The position numbers and the translations under genes were made by a program. Source: Priapulus caudatus (Eukaryota > Priapulida > Priapulimorpha > Priapulimorphida > Priapulidae). Taken from it: DNA of 24,096 nt. Positions 7,041 through 18,164 of this stretch are shown piece after piece; positions within the stretch are counted from its first letter, which is position 1; the number at the start of each line of letters is the position of its first letter. The notes beneath the pieces were generated by a model. That model saw nothing but the letters and a program-made list of their open reading frames with translations, made no database searches and had not been told where the DNA came from. The stretch lies in contig NW_014577314.1 of NCBI RefSeq assembly GCF_000485595.1, positions 295,295 through 319,390 on the forward strand, read 5' to 3'.

Positions 7041-8466
7041 GGCATGTTTTAATGGGTATATTGATTATACCATCTGTTTCCAGGTAATATGGATATGCTA
7101 ATTTTTTGTCCTTTCTTTGAGCGTCATTCACTTTCACAAGTTTTATTTTCTAATCGTAACAATTAACTGCCAATTAAACTGTTATTTTGTAAATATGGGA
7201 GTTGGGAAAAATGTGAATATCAAATTAATAACAATGATGACTTACTGATCGAGTTAATTAAATTCTTTATAATACATTATAATTAAAATATACAATGATC
7301 GACTATATACGATGTACGCCTAAATAAGTGTGAAAGTCCTTATATAAAGTCATAAAAATATTCAAATCATATTTGCTTTATCGATGTACGTTATCTTTGT
7401 AAATAATGCTTGTGTCAGTTTATGAACTGTATATAACTATTCATATTTTTATATTATATTCTGGTCCGTGATATAGCGGCAGGGCGTCGGTTGACAAACC
7501 ACGCGTGGTTGAATTTGCCCCCCCCCACCACCACCCTGCTTTGATGCACCGCCACAAACTATCCACCGGGCAAAATGAGTTAGCTGCGCCCCTGGTACAT
7601 AAATTGATTTAATTTACATATATATAATATATTCAGGGACATGTGTGAAGAAGAGGCCTGGACAGCCTAGCCTCTACGGGGCACAGCTCGACGGAGCTAC
7701 CTCACGGGGATTTAGCTTTGTGGTCTAATTGTTGTTGCCATTATAAATGTATAAATATTTAAAAATGTATATATTTTTATATAATATATTCAGGATTGTA
7801 TTAGGATTTCTTGGCATACTGCCAAGAAAAAAGTTCACGAATCGATAGAAAAGTAGACTTGTTTTCTGCGCGAGCAGGGGGGTGGGGGTCCGGACCCCCT
7901 GGACCCCCCCTCTGTACACGCCCCTGATCTATGATTAGATCGATGTTCCATATATGGATGTTCCAAATGCACAACAAACATAGTGGCGCGAACACCTCTG
8001 ATAGTGACGTAGGTTATCGCAATATGAGATATAGTGCGACCGAGCCCACAAAATAATCAATAAAAGCCTAATCTTCTTCGACCAATAACCGACTGAAATG
8101 AAACATTGTATAGTATTGGTAGATTGAAATGCCGTTCAAATACATTAGATAGCGGGCAAACAGCATTGGTGTAACAGGACGTGGACTGATACACTCTGTT
8201 TATTCATGCGCGTAGCCGGCGTAGGTGTGTGATTTAGCGCATCGTGAAGGCGTAGTGCGGTATACCGCGTGTTTGCCAGCAGTGTTTAGCAGTCGCCCGC
8301 TGTTGAAGATTGGTGTATGATTCTTTTTTCTTCAGAATCGTACTGTTTTAATTGTAATTTAATTTCTGGTGCGCAGCAAGCAGTGGGCTTACAATGGAGA
8401 AGGTATTGCATACCTCAAGGTAGGTTGAGTCGAAGAAATGACAGCTTAGTTAGTACTACTAGTGAC
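7041..8466. other. Gene-free AT-rich stretch with decayed transposon ends
   Basis: No exon was supported. The direct repeat TATATAATATATTCAGG occurs at about 7620 and 7780. At 7870-7925 a GGGGG-TCCGGACCCC segment ending ACACGCCCCTGA resembles the G-rich ends of hAT-type MITEs. A perfect 14-base palindrome AACCACGCGTGGTT lies at about 7498-7511. The rest shows nothing recognisable. Confidence 0.45.
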
Positions 8467-8627
8467 GGTTCAAGGATAGAGAACATGGGTCCCAATAAAA
8501 CCAATGTGATGCATTTAGTGATTTACATCAATATAAATATAGGGTTAGGGTTAGGATTTGGGTTAGGGTTAGAGTTAGGGTTAGGCACATTGGTTTTATT
8601 GGGACCCATGTTCTCTATCCTTGGGCC
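8467..8627. mobile_element. Foldback with perfect 38-bp arms and TTAGGG-like loop, 8-bp TSD
   Basis: The arms at 8471-8508 and 8586-8623 are perfect 38-base inverted repeats (outer end CAAGGATAGAGAACATGGG). Direct repeats CTAGTGAC at 8459-8466 and 8628-8635 flank the element. The loop carries 8540-8585, a degenerate TTAGGG array, adjoining the right arm. The perfect arms suggest recent insertion. The 104-codon open frame across it is not a gene. Confidence 0.8.
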
Positions 8628-9267
8628 CTAGTGACTAGTGTCGACGTGTCGTGACTCATGCACTGACTGTATTCTGTACCAATTAATGTCGACTCACGGT
8701 GACTCTGTCGTCACCGTGTAGTCACATTGGCACGATTGTTAGCTCCCAATATCGATAACTAAAACACAGCATAACCTACCGACCAGTTCAGAGGTACTAA
8801 CTCACATCTCGAGTTCAGCGAGTTTCGGTTCAAGAGCTACGATCTGAGAATGCAATTTACGCATTTCCTAAACGAGCCTCACTGCATTTTCTGAGTTCAA
8901 GACAAAAATTTCACTTATTTCAATTGTGCATGGTTTGCACGCCAAGCATTTCCGTAGACAACTATCCCAGTGGACACAGAACCCTCACTCGTCTGGCCTG
9001 TCCTCTGATCCTATAACTATATATGGTAATTTCTCTTTTATTCCGCCGTTACAGATCTCAACAACGGCATAGCTGTACGTGGGGAGCTTATAACAGTTCC
9101 GATACCCTACGAATCTCTAAACATATTTCCCACCAGAGAATAACACGAAAAACCATTGAGTTTATCAACAGTCTTCTTTTGACAACGAAAAGTCCAAAAC
9201 CCATTCCGTACATCGCCTGTTAATAATACAATAGCTTTTTGTCATTTAACTACTCTCACATTACACT

Positions 9268-9533
9268 GCTGAGAGGGGTCTTGTGTCCGCCCCCCGACCC
9301 GGGTACTGCGGTGAACGTAACCCTTGGTACGGTGGAGGGTTATACACCGGAACGTAACCGGTACTATCTAATATGCCCGGACACGTACCTCGCCTACTCC
9401 ACTAAGCAGAAGTCAGGAGTACGCACTCCTAACGCCCTACTCCCTAACCCCAACCCTAACGCCTAACCATAATCAACATAGCCACCAGGTGTACGTTCGC
9501 GCGGTATATCCCTGGGAGGACATACGACCCTAT
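9268..9533. mobile_element. Second member of the 1660-1879 foldback family, inverted orientation
   Basis: GAACGTAACC, GGTACTATCTAATATGCCC and ACGTACCTCGCCTACTCCA match the reverse complement of 1800-1860. CCTAACCCCAACCCTAACGC (about 9442-9461) is a short CCCTAA array. The right end GGACATACGACCCTATG matches the reverse complement of the 1660 end. Extra bases (CCCTTGGTACGGTGGAGGG) duplicate part of the left arm. No clear target duplication was seen. Confidence 0.7.
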
Positions 9534-9539
9534 GCGCCA

Positions 9540-10106
9540 ATTATCTACTTATTAATATTAATTCTCACGCGTCGTTCTAAGTGGGTTGTGGCCTGTCATA
9601 TAAATGTCATACGTAAACAGGTTTTTCTCCCGCCCATGCTATATTATCTTATTAGAGGACCCGATATTTTCTAAATATTGATAATGGTGCACATGTCATT
9701 GTCCATGTTTACGCCAATGTTTTTCCTACTGTGTCCGCGATTATATAGTATAGTATTATGAATTAGTAGCACCGATTTTTACCCAAGCGCAGCGGGTACG
9801 CCGCAGCTAGTCATAGAATATATATATATAAGTATTACTCTAACTTGTACCTAAGGATAGGTGACGGAATTAGTCTAACATAAAACTGCAATTTGCCGAT
9901 AGCCTAGTTCATTATTTAATTGTAATGCTGTCAGCAGTTAAATTATTTGCCAAATTTATTCGCCTGCTAGTGTTAACTTATGAAATCACCAATGTTGTTT
10001 ATTTATCACATTTTTCAAAGGTGGCAAACGTCAGCAGTAACCCTGCCAATCGGTGACTCGATCGACAAGGTGCTAAATTCAGACGAAAATGTGATGACAT
10101 TTCAGT
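9540..10106. other. Gene-free stretch
   Basis: Nothing convincing was seen on either strand apart from a short TATATATATA run near 9820. Confidence 0.5.
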
Positions 10107-11335
10107 TATTTAGCTCAAATCTGACATTACGTCAGATGCAGCTTTGTAGAATCAAGCAATGATCGTACCCGTCCGTCCAATCCGTGCCGTACCGTCCCAC
10201 CGTCCCATCACCGTGCCGCCCCCCGCCACACAGTTGGGCACAAATCTTAACCCGCTCGAACGTACGGTCCACGATATTTCGGCACACTCGGGGGGGAGGG
10301 CGGGATCATCAAAAACGAGTCTGGATGTTCGACACGCTGGGGGTAAAGGTCTAAAAGCGCAAGAGGCTGTAAAAGAAGGGGGCGAAACATTCACGTCCTT
10401 AACTATTAAGCTATACGGCAGGAAATGCAGAATCTTGTGGCAGAAATCTAAAAAACTGGCTCGACCCCTTAGGCTCGTGATAGATTGGTGGTATAGCATA
10501 TACAATGGTAGGAAAAAGCCCCATCCACTGTGCCGAAATTGGAGCGTCACAGGTCACACAGGTCCAATGGGCATCAGGCACAGATTTTATAAGAGATCAT
10601 TTTCTGAGGACATGGTCCCTGAACGGACGCGATTGAAAAATTTTCTTGTCTTCCAGCGGTGAGCCTAGCATTTTATGGCTTTATTGAAAGGACCAATCGA
10701 ACATGTACGCTTCCTGCTGACAATTGACGAGAGAGTAAGTGTCGCGACTTAATCATCGTCGTTTTGACCCTTCAAGAGGAGGGTTAAACATCACTTCTGT
10801 TTCTGTCCTGTTAGAAAAGAATTTGACCTCGCCGGGTTTGCTTAGTATGACATCTAATAGCATGCCTGTGATAGTACTTGAGGCTACAAAGTCACGGGTG
10901 AAATTTCAAAAAGCTAAATTTGGTTAAGAAGGTTGTACAATGCTCCCTTAAATTGTAATAATTCTTATGGCATCTGTACTGTCAAAGTATGTTACATGTA
11001 ACGTATATTGCCACTGCCAGTGGCCACTTGCCAAGTGGATGTGGTGGTAATTAATAAAAGTTTAGCTGCCGACAGTTAATCACTGAAGACATCTTTAAAC
11101 GTACGCCCAACTCTCGATGGCACACTTTCACTAACGATCCCAACGAACATTCCTTTGAAAGAAGTGTCTCTTGCATACCATCACCTGTGCACTTCCACTG
11201 TTTCGAACGTGTAAATGTGAACATACGACAATTTGGGACAAACAAGGGTTTACTAAATGCCCACCACTCCAAACCACAAGAGTCAACCCCGCAAGTAGAC
11301 GTTAGATGAGCGCTGTCGCTCCGCGGCACTAGTAC
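10107..11335. repeat. Element X copy 2 plus downstream duplicated segment
   Basis: The left end at 10111-10150 has the hairpin ATCTGAC-ATTAC-GTCAGAT and then GCAGCTTTGTAGAATC, the inverse of the right end of copy 1. From 10175 to about 10700 it parallels copies 1 and 3. Beyond that, 10810-11335 still parallels 12370-12785 (for example ATTCCTTTGAAAGAAGT and CAAGGGTTTTACTAAAT-like blocks). The duplicated unit is therefore about 1 kb, longer than copy 1. The long open frames here (132 and 167 codons) are not shared as frames with copy 3 and are not called as genes. Confidence 0.65.
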
Positions 11336-11514
11336 ATGCTTACAATAGGTGAAGTTCCTAAGAGTAAGAGGCAGATGTAGAGAAAAATTCCCTTTTTGGC
11401 CCCATAATACAGATTACAGAATTACAATGAATTGAAATAGAACTGACCAACTGGCCTGATTTTCGAGCAGTGGAAAGGGCTTGGTCATGGAGCATATTCT
11501 AGATTGGCTGTGCT

Positions 11515-11586
11515 AGCGGAGGTGTGTCAGCTTGGAATCTTGCCAATGCTGTACCACCTGGCTGTGCTTATCACAAGCTGTTGACA
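11515..11586. repeat. 72-bp direct repeat, copy A, ending at an assembly gap
   Basis: Identical over all 72 bases to 18093-18164 (starts AGCGGAGGTGTGTCAGC, ends AAGCTGTTGACA). The next base is the first N of a 10-N gap. Confidence 0.95.
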
Positions 11587-11596
11587 NNNNNNNNNN
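11587..11596. other. Assembly gap (10 N)
   Basis: Ten ambiguous bases directly follow the 72-bp repeat. The true size is unknown. Confidence 0.98.
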
Positions 11597-11820
11597 GAGC
11601 ATCCGAAGGAAACGGTACCTGCTGCGGGTTAGAATATCCGCTAAGGACCGACCGTCTATAGAATACCTTATAGAATCACCTATAGAATACCGTAGCAATA
11701 CCTATAGACAACCGCCCCGACAGCCTGGTCGGGGCTAACGACTCTGTGTGCTTGTGATTATGTAACCTCTCACGTAACGTGTGCGCTATTTCGACGTATA
11801 TGAATGCGAGTGATGGATCT

Positions 11821-12785
11821 TCTGAAGCTCACCTGACAGAGTCAGATGGCAGCTTGTTAAGTTGTGAATAATCGCATGTAGCCGTGCGCGTCCGTGCGTC
11901 CGTCACAGTTGGGCACAAATCTTAACGCCTCGACCGTACGAGATGTTCGCCAAAGATCCGCGGACGTACGGGGGTAATGCTCGAAAACGAAGTTGGCGAT
12001 GTCGAAACTGGGTGCAATAGGTCCGAAAGAGGTGTATAAAGGAATGGGGAAAAGTGTCAGAATTGCGGCACAAAATCTAAACGGCTTCGACCTATGGTGT
12101 AAATTTCGTGGATAGTGCGGTGTATACGCATCATGGTAGGAAACGGCTATCACTGTGGCGTGCCGAAATTGGAGGTCACAGGTCAACAGGTCAATGGGCG
12201 CACAGGGGCCAGATTTTAACTATATTCTTCCTGAGGACATTGGTCGTGACGGAGCGATTGGGAAAACTTTTTTTGTTTCAGCGATGAACCTGTACCATTT
12301 TTATAGCTTTAAGGTATCTGAACAGACCAATGAAATGTACTTTCTCGGCTGAAGTGCGAAGAATAATTGTGTCAGAAAAGAGAATTGACTGCTAGGGCTT
12401 GCGTAGGTTAAGATGGATGCATGACGGCCTTACCTCATCTGTCTTGCAAATAGTGTTGCTACTACGTACGATGGACAGCTTCCACTTTAAATGCTTGACG
12501 ACACTTAAACGTAGCGCGGCCATCCGTCCGTCGGCAACTTCATAATCGATCTCACGAAGCATTCCTTTGAAAGAAGTTCCTGATACCATCTTATCCTCCC
12601 GTGCTTGCCTGTGCCTTCCACTGTTGTTGGCGGCGTATGTGAGAACACATTTGGGACCTAACACTTAACAAGGGTTTTACTAAATCCCAACGACTCCACC
12701 ACAGAGTCACCTCAGTAGACCTGTAGAGGAGCGGCTGTCGCTTGCCCCGCGCAGGCTTGTTTGAGATACACTCTCCTAAGCATGA
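11821..12785. repeat. Element X copy 3 plus downstream duplicated segment
   Basis: The terminal hairpin CACCTGACAGAGTCAGATG (11830-11848) is followed by GCAGCTTGTTAAG and GCGTCCGTGCGTCCGTCACA, matching the ends of copies 1 and 2. The body parallels 10200-11335 with many small indels. The AGGTCA array is kept at 12173-12193. No right TIR was found for this copy or for copy 2. Confidence 0.65.
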
Positions 12786-12789
12786 TACT

Positions 12790-13220
12790 TACAAAATATT
12801 AACTAGACTAGATATTAACGAACGTAATTAGCTTTTTGAAACTAAGCTTTTGTCGTTTTTTGCGTTATGCAAAACGTCGGACACGAGGGATTTACAAGTT
12901 AATACGGAATGGCAATGTGATAAACGTCTAGTAGTAGTAGTATTAGCTATAGTATATTATTACTAATATTAGTTGCGTATTAATAACTGGGGTTCTAGTA
13001 GCTGACTCTGTAAAGACTTGAGCCACCCAAGTTATTTTTAGCACCACTGGAAAACGATATACGACGTAGGCTACTAGCTAGCTGTCCACTTTTTTTCATA
13101 TATGTGCTAAGCACAGGATTAGGCCGGTGATGGTATAAAAAGGGTGTTTGGTCGTAAAAATATTCTGTATTTCACGTTTTCCTTTGTGTACGTCAAAAAT
13201 TCATATATATATAAATAAAT
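12790..13220. other. Gene-free stretch
   Basis: AT-rich with short TAGTAGTAG and TATATATATA runs. No coding signal or repeat with defined ends was seen. Confidence 0.5.
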
Positions 13221-13298
13221 CGTTTATTGTACAACCACATAGTATCCGTTTATTGTACAGCAACATAGGTATGTCTTTATTGTACAGCAATGGTATGG
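13221..13298 (+). repeat. Three tandem 26-bp units
   Basis: CGTTTATTGTACAACCACAT (13221), CGTTTATTGTACAGCAACAT (13247) and GTCTTTATTGTACAGCAATG (13273) are successive diverged units of about 26 bases. Confidence 0.85.
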
Positions 13299-13379
13299 TA
13301 GGCACGATAAGAGTTGCATAATCCGCACACTATCTGTGTCAGCATCTTATAAGTTTAGAAAACGGGTCCTTCGAAACGA

Positions 13380-14650
13380 CTCCTCATGTTATCACTGGAG
13401 GCATCGCCATCTTTCGGCACAGGGCCCGTGGCGCCAATCTCTATCCAGCTTCCTGCCTGTTTAGCGAATTGTTCACTTTCCGTGTCAATCGCCTTAACAC
13501 ACACGCTCCCGCCGCGAGCCTGAGAGTCCTTCGCTCGACAGTGCTGTGAGCTAGCTCTTTGGCAGATTAGACTTTGGTGGGCCTATTCGACCGCAACGGT
13601 TTCCCGATCGTAACGCAGATTTTCCGTTCGTGGGATGGTTCCTCAGCTGGGTATCCATTAGCTTTCTTTCGCTCCTCCCGGCTCTGCACGACGCGGTTGC
13701 TGGAATCGGGTTATCCTGAAGTCGGTCGTCACACACAGGGCCATTCCCCGTCCCCTGGAGAGGTTTCGGGAGCCCAGATGTTTGCTGTCGCTGGGACGTG
13801 GTTTTCTCCCTCCCGGCTCTGTATTCTTCCGTCGGATTTCGTATCCACCGCGAGGCCCGGTACCTGTTCCACGTGTCGCGGCGCCCCCCTCCTTCACGCC
13901 CTCGGTTCCTCCTCTGGGGCCGATTACCCCCTTCGACGTTGATCGCTACGTCGACTGCCACAGCTCGTCTTCTTCTCCGCATCGATCGCTGGTGTAAAGA
14001 GTTTGAGGAACCAATATAATATTGTGCTGAACTCACCTCCGGCTCACTGCTGCGTTTGATTCCTATTATTCATCGCTACCCCCCACCCAATCTACTTTGC
14101 AACGGGTAACGTCGATCTTCGTCGTTACACCTTTTGGTGGCCAGTGACCACGTTTAAAAAGCCCTGCGGTAGTCCTTTGCGGCGCAACGGAGGGTACTGC
14201 CACTGATGTGATCCTAACCGGGCCATATACTACGCAAGGAAGATGGAGAAGGAGGGAAAGACACAAGGAGGAGGTCGCTGAGTCATAACGGCCAGCAACG
14301 AAACACCTAAATCCGCGAGGAGGATGACGAGAGCTGAGAGAGGGACGAGAAGGACGGCTAAGAGCTCAGTTCCCAAGCGCATGACGATGCCGACGAGGAT
14401 CGGGCTGGAGATCGGTGGGAGAAAACTGTTGGCGACGCCCGCGCGTGTCCCCCCGGCGTCGTCAACGCTAGGTCTCTGCCAGCGCCGCAGCCCGCGGCCG
14501 AACTTTATGCAACGGAAAGGAAAGAGAACGCAAAGAGAACGAGACCGGAAATACTCTAAGAATGGGTACATGTCACTACACATTGTGTCGCGCCACTCTC
14601 CCCTCCACCTTCTGTAACTCTCACACGAGGACACCGTCAGCTTCACTCAA
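13380..14650. other. GC-richer coding-like region, unassigned
   Basis: Open frames run on both strands (161 codons at 13551-14036 minus, 138 at 14230-14646 minus, 97 at 14324-14617 plus). The predicted proteins are rich in Arg, Gly and Pro with no recognised motif. Several frames are open together, as expected of GC-rich sequence. It could be a decayed retroelement gag/leader region or ordinary GC-rich intergenic DNA. I make no gene call. Confidence 0.3.
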
Positions 14651-15770
14651 CCGTTTAATATCGGAGGGCTTTTCCTGTATAGCACCATCGCCACACGCCC
14701 TGCACCATACCGTTTTTATCCTGATCCCTAACACCACTGTCGCCTCCTATTTCCATAAGAAGGTGCACCTGTCCTATGTTCATGCTCCACCCCTCGGAAT
14801 ATAACGCAGTGCGCCGAAGTGAATAAGTTGATGCGACCGACGCCAAAACCCCAGTTACTCTGTTTCACACGCTCCTAACTTAAACATCAACAATGTAATG
14901 TACGATACTTAGTATGCTTTTACTGCAGTCTGTCTTTATGAACGTGCGCACTATTTCTTCATCCTGCTATATTACTCTCTATGTTTTTTTTGGTGGACAA
15001 TCTTTGTGAGAACTTTGTTTAGACCATTTGTGATCGGTTTCTTGACATTGCGTGGCTAACCAGTGGACGGCTACGTTTACCACTATAGTGTTAGACCGCT
15101 GGACCACATTTGTTCAATCAGAGTGTGATTATAGCCAGAACATTCATCGGAAAATATGATATATCAGTTCTTCGCGCTACTCATTTGTTGGCTGGTATAC
15201 GCAGATTTGTGGCCGTATGCAATGGATGCTGGCGTACCCCCCCCTCAGATGCCTCGGCTAGATTATATTAAATGCTGTTGTGCATGGGCGCCCTCTGGTG
15301 CCCTTGATTATGATGATCATAATCCCACGTTATGACCCCACGCTGGTTTCGTATTTGCGTTATCGCGGTCAATAGCCAACCCCCGCAATGGACACGCACC
15401 GTACCGTTAACAGGCAACTATTACAACACTCTAGAGTCTGCAAATTAATTGGGCCGACCGACTACTGCAGAAGTGTTCCATGCCCAATATGTGTTGAGTT
15501 TCCTGATTTTATGTGGTAGACTTTTACCCTCGTTAACTCCGGTCGTTTTCTACGCTTCATATCTGATCTTCTTAAACTGGATATTTGATTGATTGTCTCT
15601 GTGTTCTGCTGTATTTCGATGTTGTCATTATACCCGCCTGTCAATGGCATTTTTGTTCAAAGCTGTAAATTTTGTAGTTGGATATACTTCTAATTGGTGT
15701 TCGGGTGACAAGAGATATTGATTTTTAGTCATAGTAAGGGTACGAGCAATTTTGGGTATGTTTGGATTGT
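14650..15770. other. Gene-free stretch
   Basis: No supported gene. A small palindrome-like ATGATGATCAT occurs near 15310. Otherwise nothing recognisable. Confidence 0.45.
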
Positions 15771-17700
15771 CTAATTGCCAGGATCAGAGACAGCGCCGTC
15801 ATGCGCGCCCGCCGCCACGACAGTGCTGGTGTGTGCGGTGTGCTGCGTGGCCGTTATCGTGTGTGTACGTAAGGGTGGATTAAGATTAGGTTGTGTATTT
15901 TTACTTAGCGAGGACGCTAAAGTCGATGGCTTAATCCAGAAGCTCGTCTCTTGAGGAAGGAGGAATGTAACGTATGGTTTTGCAGATGGTTTAACACCCA
16001 CTAGTAGTGTATCGATGTTCTCGCCCCCTCCCGCCATACCTCGCGACCAAGGGGTTGCCCTAATCTGTGTTGGTCCGGCGGTATATACCCACACAACCCC
16101 ACCCACCCGCGTCGGTCTCTGTCAAGTATGAGATGATGGCATGATGCGAGAACGTTTGAGAGGGGTTGGTGTTAGGCATGTGAGCAGCCCAGCCCCGAAC
16201 ACATGTCGGTTCTTGCCAAGAGACACACCGCCCCACCCCAGCCGCGCAAACAGCCTCTCTTTTAGTTACCCCACCCCTACGAAGTATACCCCCACCCAAG
16301 GAGCAACCGGTTCTTGGTTGGTGAGTGAGATGCGACGGGATGCCTCGAGACACTGCGTACTGCCGTAGCCTCTGGTGACACCGCATTCGTGGTTCCCGAT
16401 CACTTTTCCCTCCGACGCTCTTCCAGGCTCCCGTCACAGCTACATACATCCACCTTGCGCGCAGTACACTGGCTCTCCGGTTCCTTGATCTCAGCGATAA
16501 GGAATTTGGCACAGAGCCCATTAGGCAATGTTCTTGTCGTGTATTAGAGAACTATTTTGGTCCGCCATCTTGCTTGCCTCTCCGCGTTGGCCACGTGTGC
16601 GGGTGAAGGCAGCAACATAGGGTGCTCGATCCGTTGGCGCGGATTGTTCGTTCTGTTTTTTGCTTGCGGCTTTTTTGTTACCTTGCCGTTTTGTGAGTTG
16701 TCTGTTTCAGGTTCGCCTTGGCGAGTATTTGCCGCAGTGTGTTCGTGCAGTTCGCATTTTTCGAATATTCGGTTCTCCTTGGATCGGCAGCCGTTCGCCG
16801 CGTCAGCTTGCTCTGCTTTCCTTCTTCTTGTAGGAATGACGTGACTTCATTGCTTTGTCTTGACCCGTGTTGAACCAGTCTTTCTTTACAGCGGCGCCCC
16901 GTTTCGTAGTGCAGGATGTATACGCGCGCGCTCGGTGTATGCATGAGTGATGCCGGTTAGTGGTCTTCTTTTTGTCAGCCAGGTCTTGGAATTTCCCGGA
17001 TCCGAATTGTGAAGCGAGTCTGCGCTATTGTCAGTCTTGGATCTTTCAGCGTACTGACGGATAGTCCAAACCAGTGGGGCAAAGATTAGTTCTCTGCTCC
17101 GCAGGTTCGATTGTTTGTTCTTTTTTGCGGCTATTATCGCCTGGGTTGACACTGGATAGCAGGGATACTTTTTCGAAGTATTATGAGTCGATTATGGACT
17201 AGCCAATATTTCGAACCCCAGCTGTAAGTTTGCATTTTGGGTCGTGATGCGCAGGTGTAGTTCGACTCGCATGGCTTCTCGACGCAATCCAACGGGGTGT
17301 ACCTCTCGGCTTTTGATCGGCTTTGTTCTGATCGTTCGGCGCGGCCATGCATCTGTGCGGCAGGCTGTTCTTATTGATGTCGTTTCATCAGTATATTACG
17401 TTCGTCCAGTCAAACAGTTGGTCATGCGAGGTCAGCTGCTTTCATGCGCTTGCAATCCCGAAGTGCCCGGAGACTGTATCAGCTCCCCTCAGAACTTGGC
17501 CGAGACTTTTTAACCTGAAGAAGTTCCTGATCTCACCCTCGACTCGCGGATCAACTGCAGTAGACCATTTTTCCTGTTTGCAGAAGGCAGTAGTGACCCT
17601 CCTCCATGTCAGTTTGGCTCGCGCATCTTGCCAATTTTTCAGTCGCCGAATGTCCTCTTCCCATGGTGATTATTTCTAAGTTGATAGTGAGCCAACCCTT
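15771..17700 (-). pseudogene. Possible decayed coding region on the minus strand
   Basis: Consecutive minus-strand frames adjoin or overlap in different registers. They include about 17670-17455 (WEEDIRRLKNWQDARAKLTW, then KWSTAVDPRVEGEIRNFFRL), 17352-17134, 17152-16886 and 16944-16678. The first reads like a real polar, helical protein segment; the later ones are rich in Lys, Arg, Gln and Asn. The frame shifts suggest a broken gene, perhaps a retroelement gag-like region. No catalytic motif, zinc knuckle or domain was recognised. Chance open frames are a serious alternative. Confidence 0.3.
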
Positions 17701-18092
17701 CGGCAGTAGATGTACGCATCTGTCCCGTTAGTATGACATTACCGGGGCTTCTTGGAGTTGCCCGATTTACGACCTGTCGAGTGATTCTGGCGTTCTGCTT
17801 CGGTCCTTAATGCTTGGTAGAGCCCTCAAGGATCTTTCCTTCGGATCGCGCCGCACCATAAATCTAGTCAAATGTCGCCTCCTACTATTCCTCTACCCTC
17901 GTCTCTGCATTGTCGCTCCGACTCGCCGGTAGGTAGGTTCGACTTCAGAGCATCGGCTTGTTCAGCCAGTGGTCGCAGTCCTTCGTATTACGATCCCCTC
18001 GTATCGGAACCTGACTAGGAGTAAACGGCCCAATCGTGGTTGCGAGGCGGTTACGCTGCATAGCGCTGGCGTCCCTTTGTAGCCGGCGCACC
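17701..18092. other. Gene-free stretch
   Basis: Same moderately GC-rich base composition as 15771-17700. Short polar frames on the minus strand carry stops, and no motif was found. Confidence 0.4.
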
Positions 18093-18164
18093 AGCGGAGG
18101 TGTGTCAGCTTGGAATCTTGCCAATGCTGTACCACCTGGCTGTGCTTATCACAAGCTGTTGACA
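18093..18164. repeat. 72-bp direct repeat, copy B
   Basis: Exact copy of 11515-11586. Flanks differ on the left (GGCGCACC against TGTGCT); on the right copy A is lost in the gap. It marks a sharp boundary between the GC-richer block on its left and AT-rich DNA on its right. Confidence 0.95.

Noticed and set aside
7853-7925. Complete G-rich hAT MITE like 20591-20841
   Set aside because: Only one end is recognisable. No matching opposite end or target duplication could be placed with confidence.
9413-9433. Sixth TCAGGAG-type palindrome (TCAGGAGTACGCACTCCTAA)
   Set aside because: The right end lacks the CTCCTGA sequence and the flanking 5-mers do not match. It lies within the telomere-like foldback and may be chance.
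10159-10662. 167-codon plus-strand open frame as a gene
   Set aside because: It lies inside a repeat whose other copies (1-548 and 11821-12340) do not keep the frame.
11714-11735. GC-rich hairpin GCCCCGAC/GTCGGGGC as a transcription terminator
   Set aside because: Bacterial-type terminators are not expected here, no T-run or gene precedes it, and this DNA is full of small palindromes.
13551-14036. 161-codon minus-strand open frame as a gene
   Set aside because: Other frames on both strands are open over the same GC-rich bases, the protein is low-complexity Arg/Gly-rich, and no motif or splice structure was seen.
14130-14160. LTR end plus tRNA primer-binding site (TTTTGGTGGCCAGTGACCACG)
   Set aside because: It resembles retroelement leader sequence, but I found no second LTR copy, no recognisable gag or polymerase, and no exact match to a tRNA 3' end that I can vouch for.
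17095-17115. GGTTCGA box-B-like motif as a tRNA gene
   Set aside because: No box A at a suitable distance and no cloverleaf pairing could be built around it. The same holds for TTCGAACCCC near 17211.
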